Below, in pieces: positions 37,227 through 49,719 of a stretch of DNA of 64,000 bases (position 1 is its first letter; the number at the start of each line of letters is the position of its first letter). The DNA is from Agroathelia rolfsii (taxonomy: Eukaryota > Basidiomycota > Agaricomycetes > Amylocorticiales > Amylocorticiaceae): the NCBI GenBank assembly GCA_018343915.1, contig JABRWF010000006.1:992001-1056000 (forward strand), given 5' to 3'. A program made the position numbers and the translations under genes. A model generated the notes under the pieces. That model had not been told where the DNA came from. It worked only from the letters and a program-made list of their open reading frames with translations, and did no database searches.

Positions 37227-37902
37227 TTATCTTGCATTTGTGGTATTTTTCTTTTCTCATTCAGGTCGCATTAACACTAAAGGCGTATTTTTAATCTCAA
37301 TCAAGGCTAAGGACGTTTTTGGAAGCCTGAGCGGTAGATTATTTCAGCGCAAGTCTTCAGAATCCTAGTAGCATGTGAAGTTATGAATAAGTGGTGTCGA
37401 TTAATACAAATCTCATGGTCTGTAATTAGGGTTTTCCACTAAGAGTCTAATGTGATTTATTAGAACTTAGACCATTGCATACGTGCCTCCAGTGCCTCTG
37501 AGTTGCTTGAATGTATACAATACGACCATGCGGCCATGCATAATAGAAAGTGAAATTGATTTCCGTCGTTGATCGTGGCTAAACCTAAAGTTTCAATATC
37601 TCAATCTAACAAAGCATCAATGAAGGCCAAGAATATCTTCGAGATACAGTAAGTTATTCCCATAGCACGAAACTTCAAATTTCTAGATAAAATAAGCAAC
37701 TTGTAGATACTGAGTGAAAAACCCCTTACTTTCATATCTTAACTTGAGTGATGGACAATACACTATTGACTCCGGATCAGGTGGAGAAAGAGGTAATGAA
37801 CGTTAGATATACTAGTATTAGTGCGAGTTGATAATACAGGGAGTTGTGATTGGTTCATGAAATAGTCCGCTTCAAACATAATACCGGATTAGTGACCACG
37901 CA
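37227..37902. other. Intergenic region, no gene seen
   Basis: AT-rich, with short frames only. It separates the AKR pseudogene from the 3' end of NSRP1. Confidence 0.55.
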
Positions 37903-39206
37903 TTATGATGATGATGGTTCAGCCGTTTCTTCACTAACAACAGCAGCTTCCTCCAACTTGCGCTTTTTCCTTGCGAGATACCTCTCCTTAGCACTTTGTA
38001 TAGCATCGTCCTGATTTCGTTTAACCACGATCCTCTGAGTCCGCTCGTGCTCTTCTCTCTCCTTCTCCTCTCGCACCCTCTCTTCCTCTTGGGCCATCTG
38101 CTGCCGAATTTCCCTTGCCCTTCGCTCATTAATCTCCTTTCTTGATGCAGCGGTGCCCACGGCACGGTGCGTTTGCACAGCATCGTTATCCTGACCAGAC
38201 TTATTCTTCGACATTGTAAGACCCAGTTTTCGTGTATTTGGAGCAGAAAGGTTGAGTCCAGCGGAGAGGAGATCTCGCTTGTCGACGATCTGGTTGTCAT
38301 CGTTAAGTTCGACGTCTTTACCCTGCTCGCGCGCAATCTTGGCGAGCTCCAGATCAGACTTCGGCGTCAGGTCGGGTGGCTTGGTGATAGTCAAGTTAAC
38401 TGAGGGCCCTTGAGGTCCTTTGACGGTCGAAGAGGTGGTGGCTTGAACAGTCTCTGCATGTTGCTGCTCTGAATCTTCCAGTAGTTTGCGATAGAAATGG
38501 GCCATGCCGGTGCCAGCAGTGCCCCGCTTTTTCTTTTCTGCCTCTAAATAAAATAGGAACAAAGCATTTATCATTATTTGTACCACAGCATTATCCTAAA
38601 AAACATACCTTCACGGGCTTTTTCTTCTGCCTCCGCTCGTCGCACTTCCGCTTGCTGGTCTTTATACGCCTGCGTAACGAACGCATCCTTATCTGCAAAC
38701 TCATCACCTTCCATCTCTCTTTCCCGTTGTATCATCTTTTCTTCTGCACGTAGGTGGTCCAGTTTGCGCGTAGCTGCCGAGTTCAGTAGACCGGCTATGT
38801 ATTTAGGCTACATGCATTGCAAGCGAGCGAGCGAGAGAAAAATATATAAGTTTATAAATGCGACATCAATGCAGACAAAGCACACCTTACGTTCTCCAGC
38901 GGCCATTTCCTTGGCCTGTTTCTGCTTCTGCTTCGCCTCTTGCATCTTATCCCACACATCGTCATAGTCATACACCGTCGAGTCGACTTTCATCTCGGCT
39001 TCCATGCGCTTTTGCATTGCCCGAGATGTCTCGGCGACAAGGTCGCGCTGTTTGTTAGCTTTGTTCCCTTTGGTTTCTGATGATGTGGCTGGTGCGCCGT
39101 CTATGGGCTCATCATCCTCTAGTGAGCCAAATGCAACGGCTTTTTTAAGAGGTGGAGCGGCCCCGACTGGCTTGTTAGATTTGGGGAGAGAGAAAGATAG
39201 CTTCAT
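37903..39206 (-). CDS. NSRP1: NSRP1-type nuclear speckle splicing regulator
   Basis: Three exons (39206-38886, 38807-38609, 38543-37903) total 386 residues. The N-terminus reads MKLSFSLPKSNKPV and KKAVAFGSLEDDEP. The conserved NSRP1 N-terminal domain (formerly DUF2040/CCDC55) follows: VYDYDDVWDKMQEAKQKQK, PKYIAGLLNSAATRKLDHLR, RQREMEGDEFADKDAFVT-like text (here REREMEGDEFADKDAFVT) and TGMAHFYRKLLED. The C-terminal part is a long charged coiled coil rich in Glu/Arg/Lys. Animal NSRP1 sits in nuclear speckles and alters splice-site choice; the fungal role is inferred. It shares a 197-base divergent promoter with MTR3, another nuclear RNA factor. Confidence 0.85.
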
Positions 39207-39403
39207 CTTGAGGAATTAGTTTTTGAGTGTGATCAGGTAGACAGCCCGAGTGCAGCTATAAGCGAAGAGTATCCAGAGCACCGTTAATAATGAGACTCGT
39301 TCAAGTCAGAATGCCTTATGTAAGCTACAGTTCGAATTAAGCGCCACTGACATTTCCATCTTCGACACCTCACTTGATTTGATTTCGCATTTGAGTATTC
39401 ATT
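39207..39403. promoter_or_regulatory. Shared divergent promoter NSRP1/MTR3
   Basis: 197 bases between divergent start codons of two nuclear RNA-processing genes. No clear TATA element is visible on either side. Confidence 0.5.
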
Positions 39404-40575
39404 ATGCAAAGCAACTTCGATCGCAGAAGAATAAACGGCCCCGAAGAAAGCTTTCCACCCGTCTTCGAAGACGAGATAGACGAAAGCACAACCTGGAAAG
39501 CGGGCAAACCACGCGTTGGACGACAGCCTCAGGACATTCGTCCCATCTGTACGCGTTCAATAAACTCTCGGCACTCGCTGGAATGCCACAGATATGGCCC
39601 ATCGACTGACGCGGCCCTCGAGAAATCGTAGTTCTTCAGACCGGTCTCGTAAGCCAGGCAAACGGATCGGCATACATTGAAACTGAAAAGACGAAGATTG
39701 CTTGTGCTGTGTGCGTTTGTTATCATCATGACACACCATCCATGTCATCATTCATCAAGCATCCATTTACCAATACATACAAATAGCTATGGTCCTCGAC
39801 AATCAAAAAATACTGCATATAGCGAAAAAGGAAGACTGAATGTGGAGGTTAAATTTGCTCCTTTCTCATGCACCAAGAGACGAGCGCCGATGCGGGTGAG
39901 TAACTTTTTGCACCCACCATCTTTCCCCCAAACACTATAATCCTAAAAGAAAATTCGTGCGCATATATTATCAGGATGCAGAAGATCGTGCTGTCTCCGT
40001 GGCGATCCAACAATCCTTACTGTCGTCCGTACGACTAGAACTCCTACCTAAATCTACGATCGACATATTTTTGACTGTTATTGAGGCCGATGGGATAGAA
40101 GGCTGTATCGCATCTGGGGCGGTCGCTGCTAGCACGGCACTGGCTGATGCGGGTATCGAGATGATTGGTTTAGTCATGTCTTGCTCGGCGGTGCGTCTCA
40201 TGCAAGAGAGTTTGTAGCGGCGACCTGAAAGCTGGTCTGACATCTCCGCCTTATATTCTAGGCTATGGTTGCAAATGAAATTTGGCTAGACCCCACGGAA
40301 GAAGAGGCCGCGCAGTCCGATGGGACGCTCATATTCGCATGTATGCCCGCACTCGGGACGATGACGAATATATGGCAGACCGGCCAGATGTCCATAACGG
40401 ATACAATGAAGGTAGCTAGCAATATTATTCTTCCATTATTATACGCGGGAAGTTGTCTTGTTGATGTGTGTTTCCATCTCGATTTCAGTGCGTCGAACTA
40501 TGTTCGGAGAGATGTATCGATATCCACTCTATCGTAGCGCATGCATTACTGAAAAAGACAGAGGATGCTACATGA
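39404..40575 (+). CDS. MTR3: Exosome complex RNase PH-like subunit MTR3
   Basis: Six exons (39404-39548, 39632-39710, 39787-39895, 39975-40190, 40262-40411, 40489-40575) give 261 residues. After a short acidic N-terminus the RNase PH fold begins: FLQTGLVSQANGSAYIETEK, KIACAVYGPRQSKN, GRLNVEVKFAPFS. The second half has IFLTVIEADGIEGCIASGAV, ALADAGIEMIGLVMSCSA and WLDPTEEEAAQSDGTLIFAC. This fits MTR3, one of six RNase PH-like proteins forming the catalytically inert ring of the eukaryotic exosome that threads RNA to Rrp44 and Rrp6. MTR3 and RRP46-type subunits are alike; the PIF-type opening and insert pattern favour MTR3. Confidence 0.85.
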
Positions 40576-40760
40576 GTGTATGGTTCATAGTAATACAAGT
40601 GATTCTGATTATTTGTTTTTCTCTTTGGTATTCGTAGTATAGTACAACCCGTCAACTCTCACAAATACACAGTTTACGCTACATAGCGGAAGGCCGGGCT
40701 ATGAAAGGAGATGAACAAATCAATTTACTTGCAGTGTGTAAGGATATGGTTGATTGAAAC

Positions 40761-43365
40761 TCACTTTTGCCAATCCGTCAAGTCGCTCACAGCCATCGAC
40801 TCGTCGTACTCCACCTCTCCGTTTGCTGCCGCACGATCGCGCCTCTTATTACAAGTGAGGAAAGTGACACTTTTTCGTGCATGGTAAGATATTGGGAGTG
40901 GTCATTTTCTAGAAGTGATACTCCTACCGTAAAAGAAGGATAATCACGATCTCGGCCGCACGAGAGATCATACAGCCAACAATGCCGGTATGGTATGTAG
41001 GTGCTTGTGAATCCTATAATAATCAAAATCAGTTGGTGGGATTTATGATGTGTTTGCTTTTGTAAGATTCACTTTGAACATGAATGGTCCAACCTTTGCA
41101 AAGAATCCTCCATCAATTCAAAGTATATGTTCTGAAATAGCAAGACTTACAATGTTCCTATTTTTTTTTTTTTTTAAATTGTGCATACATCATCTCGTCA
41201 ATATCTTCCAGTCGAAAAGACAAGATGGAGAACAGATGACAGCACTCACCCTAAAGCCATTCCGGAGAACACAGAGGCGCTGCAAATCGCCTTCTTCGTC
41301 TGGCCAGCCACGTTTCCCGATACGAGAGAGAGACCGAGGACGAAGACGGCGTTGGAACTGCCCGTCATCCAGTATCCGATCAACCGCGCGATTTTAGCAG
41401 AGGGTGGGCAATACGCGATCACTATTTGATGTTTGAGCAAAAGGGAAGAAATTGCGTATATAGCGATCAGAATACTACAACAGAAAAAGGAGAAAGAGAA
41501 AGGATCGACGTACTCGCGAATCCAGCCACGGTGGGCAACGTGACCAACGCCATGAGTAACGTGCGCGAGTTCTTGGGTGCGATGGTATTGAGCCAGATAC
41601 AGAAGAAGATGATGAGGGAGATGATGATCCCGTACGGGATCTGCATGAGTGCCGTCTGGAGCGTATTGAATCCAAAGCCTTTCACAATCAGCGTGCCGAA
41701 GTTGGAGGTGCCACCGTTAGGCACGTTGGCGGCTGTAATGAGCAAGAAAAGAAAAGAAAAATTACATGATCAGTAACAACAGAAAAGAGCAAGCATGAAC
41801 GGGCAACGTACTGAACGCGAATAGGAAGAACAAGTACGTCTTGGGGTCCATCATGGCTTCGATTACCTGGTCAGGCTTGAACTTCCTGCTGTCCGAGCCC
41901 GTGACGTGATCGCCACGCTTGCGGGAGGAGAGGATGACCCGCTCTTCGTACGTGAAGAAGCGCGAGGTGTGAGGTGAGTCGGGGACGAGAACGAGGAGTG
42001 TGAAGGCCCAAAGCGAGCAGAGAGTGCCGATGATGACGAATTCCCATTGCCTGGAAAGATGAGTGGAATGAGTTATGGTGGGAGGAATAAGGTTGGATAT
42101 TAGCTTACCATGGTTGAAGAGGACCATGGATCTACAACCAAAGGACGTTAGAACGATTAATGAGTACGGAAACCTAGACCTTACTTGACCGATTCCGTAT
42201 CCCAATAGTCCACCAAGAGCGATACCAAAACCGTTCGCTGAGTACCTAGATGAAAATTTAATCCATCAACATCAAAGTTGCGACATGTGAGAGGAGAGGA
42301 AAGAATTTTCTTACCACATGCCAATACGAATTGGCTGCTCGGCTCGTGTGTACCACGTAGATGTGATCGATACCTATTGATGAATGATTATGGTTAGGTT
42401 ATCCGATGCTTCCACTCTTCGTAATTTTCGCGCTACGTACGAATGCAGGATCAGCTGTAGCCTCGAACGCGCCAGAAAGAATCCGGAGCACGGCCAGATC
42501 TGTAAAGTTGCGCGATGCGGCTTGGCAGATGAGGAGGACGCCCCAGAAGAAGATCTATTTGTGTGCGTATGTAAACGAGATGAGATTACGATCGCGATCG
42601 CTATAAAGAATAGTATACACACATTGATGGCAAGGTACTTTGCTAGTGGAAACTTTTGCATGAGCAAGTTTGTCGGGACCGCCCATGCAACCCATCCCCC
42701 TGGGGATAAGTTGGGTTAACGTGAAAGGAGATGTTGATAGGCGTTAAGGCGCGTACAGTAGAAAATGCTCGAGAGCCAAGACTGTAAAAGAACGGCAGTA
42801 ATTAGTTTAGATGATCGTGGGTAGTATAGGATAGCACAGTGTGCTTACATATTCTTGATCAGCAAGGTGGAGGGCCTTTTTCACTGCAAGTAAAAGGTGT
42901 CAGGATATGTTGATATGCATGGAATGATTAAAAGTTCTGATTCTTACAGTCGAATATGGCCGCATACGACAAAGTTGTCTTATCACTGGAAGAATTTACG
43001 TTAATACAAAAAAAAAAAAAAAGTACAACGCAAGGTATGTTTGTGGCGCACATGTAATAAAACGCGTAACACACCGCCAGGGCGGGAATAATGAGCAAGT
43101 CAAGTTTCCGGACGAGCCTCTTCACCTGCGCCTCGTCAAGCTCGACGGTGTTCATATGCATGACATCATCAAGGAATTTCTGTGAGGGCGGCTGTTTGAG
43201 AAAACGCGAATACCAGTGATGAGACGAGGACTCGGCCACGGCGCAGGCAAGACCTTCGTCCATCTCATTCTCGGGCACTTGCTCTGGGTCAATTGGAGCG
43301 GCACTGGACATGACCGCGTTCTCGACATGGACTGTGTCGACCTTTGCTTTCTCAGAATGGCTCAT
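40761..43365 (-). CDS. MFS transporter, anion:cation symporter type (copy 1)
   Basis: Start ATG at 43365 (MSHSEKAKVDTVHVENAV), stop TGA at 40761-40763; many short introns. A hydrophilic N-terminus leads to KRLVRKLDLLIIPALAVCYA (first helix), DKTTLSYAAIFD, SITSTWYTR, GYGIGQ, WEFVIIGTLCSLWAF, the cytosolic loop RKFKPDQVIEAMMDPKTYLF, GTSNFGTLIVKGFGFNTLQ, the FSGMALG motif and a C-terminus ending SMAVSDLTDWQK. This pattern belongs to the Dal5/allantoate-permease branch, which takes up organic anions such as nicotinate, pantothenate, allantoate or phthalate-like acids. Substrate cannot be read from sequence. Copies 2 and 3 lie at 51590-54072 and from 62309. Confidence 0.88.
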
Positions 43366-44616
43366 CGTGTCTGTGGTGGGGAGACGGGGCTGTTGGACTG
43401 AGCAAGGACGGTTTGAGGGGAAAAAAATATACGCCTCCTTATGTGTCTGTCCTGTCTAGCACCTAGGGAGGCATATTACAGAAATATATAGACGGCCAGG
43501 TACGTATTATGTTTGTATAAAGCGAGGATCGGCTACAAACGCGCGCTAGAGTGTCATATGATGATGTTAAGGAGGGAGATATTTCAGACACGGACAAGTC
43601 CCGTGGATGGACTTGTACCGCCAGTGGCAACCCCGGACCGCTGTATCGTTATCAGAACCGTGTGTTAGTAGAAGGCCGTCATAGGTGGTAGATGATAAAG
43701 ACAGGGGGCTTGGGGCCATTTAGAATCAAGTATGGTTTTTTTTTTCCCCAGCAATTACATTACGATTAGAGGATTAGTTCAGAGTTCATATAGTACATAG
43801 CAACAGATCAAACGATGGATTTACATGTTAGTCCTCGAGAGAGTTAAAGGGGCAGACAGCAGGGCCGGGTGAGTGGACCTCAGGAGGCAAGGGAAACATC
43901 TGACTTGGCGCAGGTGCTACCCCGCATCGCGTGACTAAGTTTAGACTCTTGATCCATAATTGAATTGATCGTAAGATTGCTATAATCGGCCCGAATATCC
44001 AATGACCGCACATATATTTTTATTTTTATTTTTTTTAAAGTTTTTGAGGGTGTCCAACCAGATGATTCATAGGATTGATAACTGGTTCAAAGTTCATACT
44101 AATAGGCTAGACCGTGACATGCTAGTAGTACATTTACATACATGACACTGTTACTGCTCCCTCTTATCAGTAGTCGTAGTATTCATCCCAGTCGCCCAGA
44201 GCAAGCGCTACACTTTGTAAGCGACGGAGAAACAAGACCTACTCTGTGGAGAGTCCTGGTTACTGGTCAGAGCCAGGTTCATTCGGCTGCCAGTGCTTCT
44301 TACCCCAGATTCTCGGACACACTTCCAGTGGGAACCGGCACGGGTCTGGGGTATGCGACTGTCTCCTGTGGATACAGCGGCGATTGGTCAGAACACAAGC
44401 AAGACTGGGTAAGAAAAAAAAAACTGACATCACCTACATTCCCCGGCAAGACATATCTTCAGGCGGGCTTACCGGCCCGGCCCATCTTATCAAGTGACAA
44501 GTTACTGAACGGCATAGCCAGTGCCAGTGTCCTTACAGCTGTATTTAAGCCATGGTATACTCACCAATGTGGAATCATCCAGCCAACGGCTGTATTATCA
44601 GCAGTATATTACTATC
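43366..44616. other. Divergent intergenic region
   Basis: 1.25 kb between the MFS copy 1 and NRPS-like start codons, so promoters for both. A plus-strand frame of 173 codons (44142-44663) overlaps the NRPS-like start in another frame and was judged spurious. T-rich runs lie near 43738 and 44020. Confidence 0.55.
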
Positions 44617-47600
44617 ATGCCGACTGCTACTTTTCACGTTCAGTCGCTCACTCAGCTCATTGAGAAGCGCGCACGCGAGCAGCCCGATCAGAACGCTGTC
44701 TATACTGCCCCTCCTCCCTCTAATGACGAAGACAAGGACAAGATTGTCTTGCAAAGTTTAACGTATGTATGCAATCCATCTCTACCAGTGGGACTGATGT
44801 CTAATCATTCCAGCAACCTCTTTTAGTTACTCGCAACTCTCTCGTGCTGTCGATCGTATCGCTGCACACTACGCCTCCTGCGGTGTACACGTCCCAGCGG
44901 ACGCACCATCTAATACAGACGATGCAGCAGCAGCATCCAAAAGCCAAACCCCCGTTGCTGCCGTCCTCGTCTCTAGCGCCATCGACGAATCCATCCTTGA
45001 AATTGCCCTCGCCAAAGCAGGCCTCGCCGCGCTCTTGCTCTCCATCAACAACTCCGCCGCCGCTGTTGCGCATCTCTGCAAGCTCACCAACGCACGCTGG
45101 CTCATCTACGGCCCGCGTTTTGAGCGTGTCGCAGCAGAGGCCAAGGCGATCCGCAACGATAGTGGCGCTAACATCCTCCTTGTGCCCGAGACGAGATACC
45201 CGCTCTGGGGTCCCGGTGGTGTGGACGACGTCAAGATCCCGCAGTTCAAGGCGGCGTTTACGCCCGAGCAGGAGATGAACAGGACCGCTGTTATTTTGCA
45301 CTCTTCGGGATCGGTGAGTGGAAGGTGTATTTGTTCAGTGTATGAAAGCATATTAAAATGCATCCGACTATTTTTCCATAGACGGGCTTCCCCAAGCCAG
45401 TTTACATCTCGCACTATGGCTTGGTAGCCAACATCGCTATTAGCCGTAACAAGCCCGGATTCAGCTCCTTGCCCGTTTATCACGGCTTTGGTCACTTCAG
45501 CTTGTGCGTTCCAATGCTAACGTCTCACAACTCTAATCATACATGGTACTAATGTAAACATCTGACAGCTTCCGCTGCGTGTATGCGGCGAAGGAATTCG
45601 TTCTTTTCCCGCCTCATCTTCCCCTTACGGTATGTCTGAGAGACATTAGTTTTATTGAACTCTTACTCAAATATGACCTCGACACATCCAGTCATCCAAC
45701 ATCGTCCGCTCCATCAAATCAGCACCCGACACACGTGAATGTGTTGCCGTTCCATATGTCATCAAGGTGCGCATAAGGATATTCAACGACAGAGAGACCT
45801 TGCATGAGACTTACATACTATCCATTCATCCACCCATCTAAACAACAGCTCCTCGCCGAAACGGAAGAAGGCACTCGCGCGCTCGCCTCCTTCGATGTCG
45901 TCTCCTTCGCCGGCGCCGCCCTGCCCGACGACCTCGGCAACCGGCTCACCGCCGTGGGCGTGAACCTGCTCAGCATCTACGGCACAACCGAGACCGGCTC
46001 ATTGATGGGCTCCAATCGCGACTTTGCGACGGACAAGGCGTGGAACTGGGTCCGGCCCTTGCCCGGATCGAAGGACTATCTGAGGTTTGAGAAGCAGGAA
46101 GGGCAGGATAATTTGTTTGAATGTGTCGTTTGTGATGGGTACCCACCCAAGGTGAGTGTTTTCAGAATATAGTTATTGATTTATGGGGTGTATGTATACT
46201 AATGGCTTTCGGGGTTCATTGTTCGTATTGTAAAAAAAAAAAAACAAAAAAAAAACACAGCTTGAGACAAATAGGCCGGACGGAGCGTATGCTACCAAAG
46301 ATTTGTTCGTACGTCACCCAGAGCATCCGGATTGGTACAAGTACTTTGGCAGGCTGGACGACACACTCGTGCACACGCTCGGCGAGAAGACGAACCCGTG
46401 TATGTTGATGGTTGCTTTGAAATATTTTCATCGATGTATGCTAATGTTCTGGCTTTCTTTTCAACAGTGTCCATGGAACAGACCATTCGTGGAAACAGTA
46501 TCTACGTTCAAGAAGGTGCGTGCTGTCCCTGCTAGGATGTCTTTATCTCTCCGATTTCTAATGACTATAATTACGCCCACAACAGCCATTGTATTCGGCG
46601 CGGGTCGTCCTCACTGCGGCGTGCTCATCCTTCCCGCCGAGGCAGGCAAAGACATGTCTCCTGATGAGCTAACCGACGCGGTCTGGCCCGTAATTGAGCA
46701 AGCTAACCACGAGGCACCGAGTCATTCGAGAATCATCAAAGAGATGGTTGGGATTTTACCGTAAGCTTTTGCTACTGAATATCATTGCAATGCTCCGGTG
46801 TTAATATTTTTATCAATAGGTATGGAACTGAAGTTCCAGTAGCTACCAAGATGAGCATTCTCCGCCCAGCTTGCTATGCCAAGTTCAAGGACGTCATTAG
46901 TAAGGATTTTTTTTTCCACCCTCCTTTTTCCGAGAATAAGAACATAGATCTCATTAGATTGATATAGATAACATCTACGATAACTTTGAATCCAACTCTC
47001 GCCTTCCGAAGCTCGCTATTCAAGAGCCGGCAGAGATGAAGACGTTCATTCGTGAGACGCTCGAGAGCGTGCTCGGCAGGGCTGCTGCTGGTGAGCTCTC
47101 GGACGACTCGGACTTTTTTACGGCGGGAGTGGACTCTCTCGCAGCGTCGAGGATCCGGAATGTTTGCGCTGTGAGGCTGGAATTGGGCTCTCGGACACTT
47201 GGACAAAATAGTAAGTGCAATATATATTCTATTTTCTTGGATTTGGCACGCTGAATGTGGCTTATCTTTGCTGTGCAGTTGTCTACGAGTACCCTTCGAT
47301 AAACAAGTGAGTTTTTTTTTGTGTCTAGCTTTTAACATTATACGGAGCCAGCATGACTTAATTCATACGCTGGTAGACTGGCTGTACATCTGCTGTCTGT
47401 TATCAACAACACGTCCAAAGACACGGCCGCCAGCAAAGCCGCCAACGATGAACACGAGCGCATGCTCGCAATGGTTGAGAGATGGTCCAACAATGTCATC
47501 ACGCCCCAAAGCCAGAGCGAGCTCGCAGCTGACCCATCTGAGGCCGTCATCGTCCGTTACTTTTGTTTTTATAGCGCATACATTCAGCTAAACCGTGTAT

Positions 47601-48978
47601 TGTCATCTCCATATGTATATAGGTCCTTACCGGTGCCACCGGCTCACTCGGTGCGCATATACTCTTCCAGCTCTTACAATCTCCCAAGGTTGGCCGCGTC
47701 ATTTGCCTGTCGCGTGCAACCAGCCATGCAGAGTCTCTTGAGCGTCTCAAGGAATCGTTGGCGACGAGGCGGCTCGCGTTGAAGGAGAGCGACTGGGAGC
47801 GCGTGAGCTCGTTTGCGACTGATGTCACCAAGGAGTGGCTCGGGCTCAAGAAGGAGGAGTGGAGGTGGATCAAGGAGGAGCTGACGGGTGTGATTCACGT
47901 AAGTTCTCCACCCTCCCCCTGCCTGTTTAAAATATAATGTTCGGTTCAACTGACATGGTTTTGATCTTATAGAATGCATGGCCCGTCAACTTTTCCTGGT
48001 CACTTGACTCTTTCGAAAGCCAAATTGAGGGAGTGACGAACCTCATGAACCTTTGCTTACTTTCCCCACACAAAACGATACCCGCATTCTACTACAGTTC
48101 TTCCATCTCAGCGCGCCAAGGGTCGCCGGATGAGACGTGTACGGAGGAGTACTCCCCTAGTCCGGCCACGGCTGGTGCGACGGGATACGCACGTAGCAAG
48201 TGGGTCGTGGAAAAACTCTGTGAGTGCGCGAGCCAGAAGGGTTTGCCTGTTGGTATCCTACGAATTGGTCAGATGGTCGGGGATACCGCACAGTGGGTCT
48301 TTTTGCGATTGCGCTTTTTTTTTCAGACGGGGTGATTAAAATATATCTCCAGTGGCGTATGGCAGCCTACGGAAGCGCTGCCCCTTCTCTTTAAGTCTGC
48401 TCAAGTTCTTGAGGTCTTGCCGACAGTCGACGAAGTTAGTGTCTCCTAAAGGAAATAACACATACCTTACGTATTTCTTGTTTTGTAGAGTCCATCCTGG
48501 CTTCCTGTCGATGTTGCGGGCAGCGCCATCGCCGAACTTGTCCTGCGCGAAAAGCAGCCTAGCTCAGAGGTATACCACATTTGCAACCCAGACAACTCGG
48601 TACATTGGGATCAGATCCTGGCTCATCTCAGGGAGGCTGGCTTGAAGTTCGACGTTGTGGATAGGCACACCTGGTTAGGGAAGCTCGAGCTCAGCGAACA
48701 GGATGTACGCGCCAATCCGACATATAAGCTCTTGGTGGGTTTTTTTTTTTACCTCTTTTCTATCCGGAAAAATCTTGTTTGTGAGCTAATATTCTTGTTA
48801 CTTTGTATAGTCGTACTACCGTGGTCGCTACGGGCGCGAGGTACTCCGAAAGCCAATGTATTTCTTCACAGACAAGACCGTCAAGGAGGCTCCAAGTCTT
48901 GGAAAATCTCTGAAGCTCGACCAAGATATCGTGACAAAGTGGGTGAGCCACTGGAAGGAGATTGGGTTCTTGTCGTAG
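44617..48978 (+). CDS. NRPS-like adenylate-forming reductase (A-PCP-R)
   Basis: Start MPTATFHVQSLTQLIEKRA at 44617, stop at 48976-48978, with many introns. Adenylation domain: SSGSTGFPKPVYISHYGL (phosphate loop, split by an intron after SGS), VYHGFGHFS, SFAGAALPDDLG, LSIYGTTETGSLMG and WYKYFGRLDDTLVH. Carrier domain: DDSDFFTAGVDSLAASRI, with the Ser for phosphopantetheine. Reductase domain: VLTGATGSLGAHI (NADP Rossmann loop) and GATGYARSKWVVEKL (catalytic Tyr/Lys), ending WVSHWKEIGFLS. Such enzymes activate a carboxylic acid, load it on the carrier and release it as an aldehyde or alcohol. The lack of a condensation domain sets it apart from true NRPS. Divergent from MFS copy 1. Confidence 0.9.
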
Positions 48979-49719
48979 ATTATGTTTTTGATAAAGCGAG
49001 CTCGTCATTGAGGTGTAGTACAAAGCTGAAAGACTCGAAGCTAGATATGTATATTGCATGTAAATGTTGTAGTACTAACGCCTGTATTTTAGAAGACACG
49101 AATTTCCAGATGCTGAAAGCACTCAAGTTTGCGTGATTATAATGCTTTGCGATCTTCTTCCTTTCCTTATTCTCTTATATATGCTTACAACTACGCCATC
49201 AATATTGCAGGTAAACTGACCAGAATGAAGATGCGCATACAATATAATAACAGTAATTTAGAGTATACATGTATTATACAATCATCCGAATCTTGCTAAA
49301 TTGGTAATGGCTTGTGGTTCAAATGGTTTCGGCAGGACATAAGCGGAAGTCGGGTGATATTGTAACACTCCATCGAGGGCCATGCTGGATGGTATGTGTC
49401 ATCGTAGACTGTTTTTATAATAGACAAAAATCAAGGGTTTTTCGAAGAATATATTTGAAATGGTTGGTAGTGCATTGCAATTTCAATTGGATTGCATGCT
49501 TCGAGTCGCAAATAGAAAATTTTGAGTGAACCCAGTGACAAGACTCCCTAATCCGTCGTTGAGAATTTCACGTAATTCTTGTCGACCAACGAGTGTACAC
49601 AGCACAGAAAGTGTATACATGTGGGACATGGAACATTGAGCCAGTAAACCGAAGTTTGGGCAACCAGGGATTCAAGTTAGGATAATATACATAAGCTGGT
49701 AGTGTAAAGGCAGATCTTA
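48979..49719. other. Intergenic region, no gene seen
   Basis: 3' flanks of the convergent NRPS-like and membrane protein genes. The missing C-terminal exon of the membrane protein could lie here, but I found no sequence that completes it. Confidence 0.5.

Noticed and set aside
44142..44663. A 173-codon plus-strand frame upstream of and overlapping the NRPS-like gene
   Set aside because: It overlaps the well-supported start of the NRPS-like gene in another frame, has no family resemblance and lies in promoter sequence.
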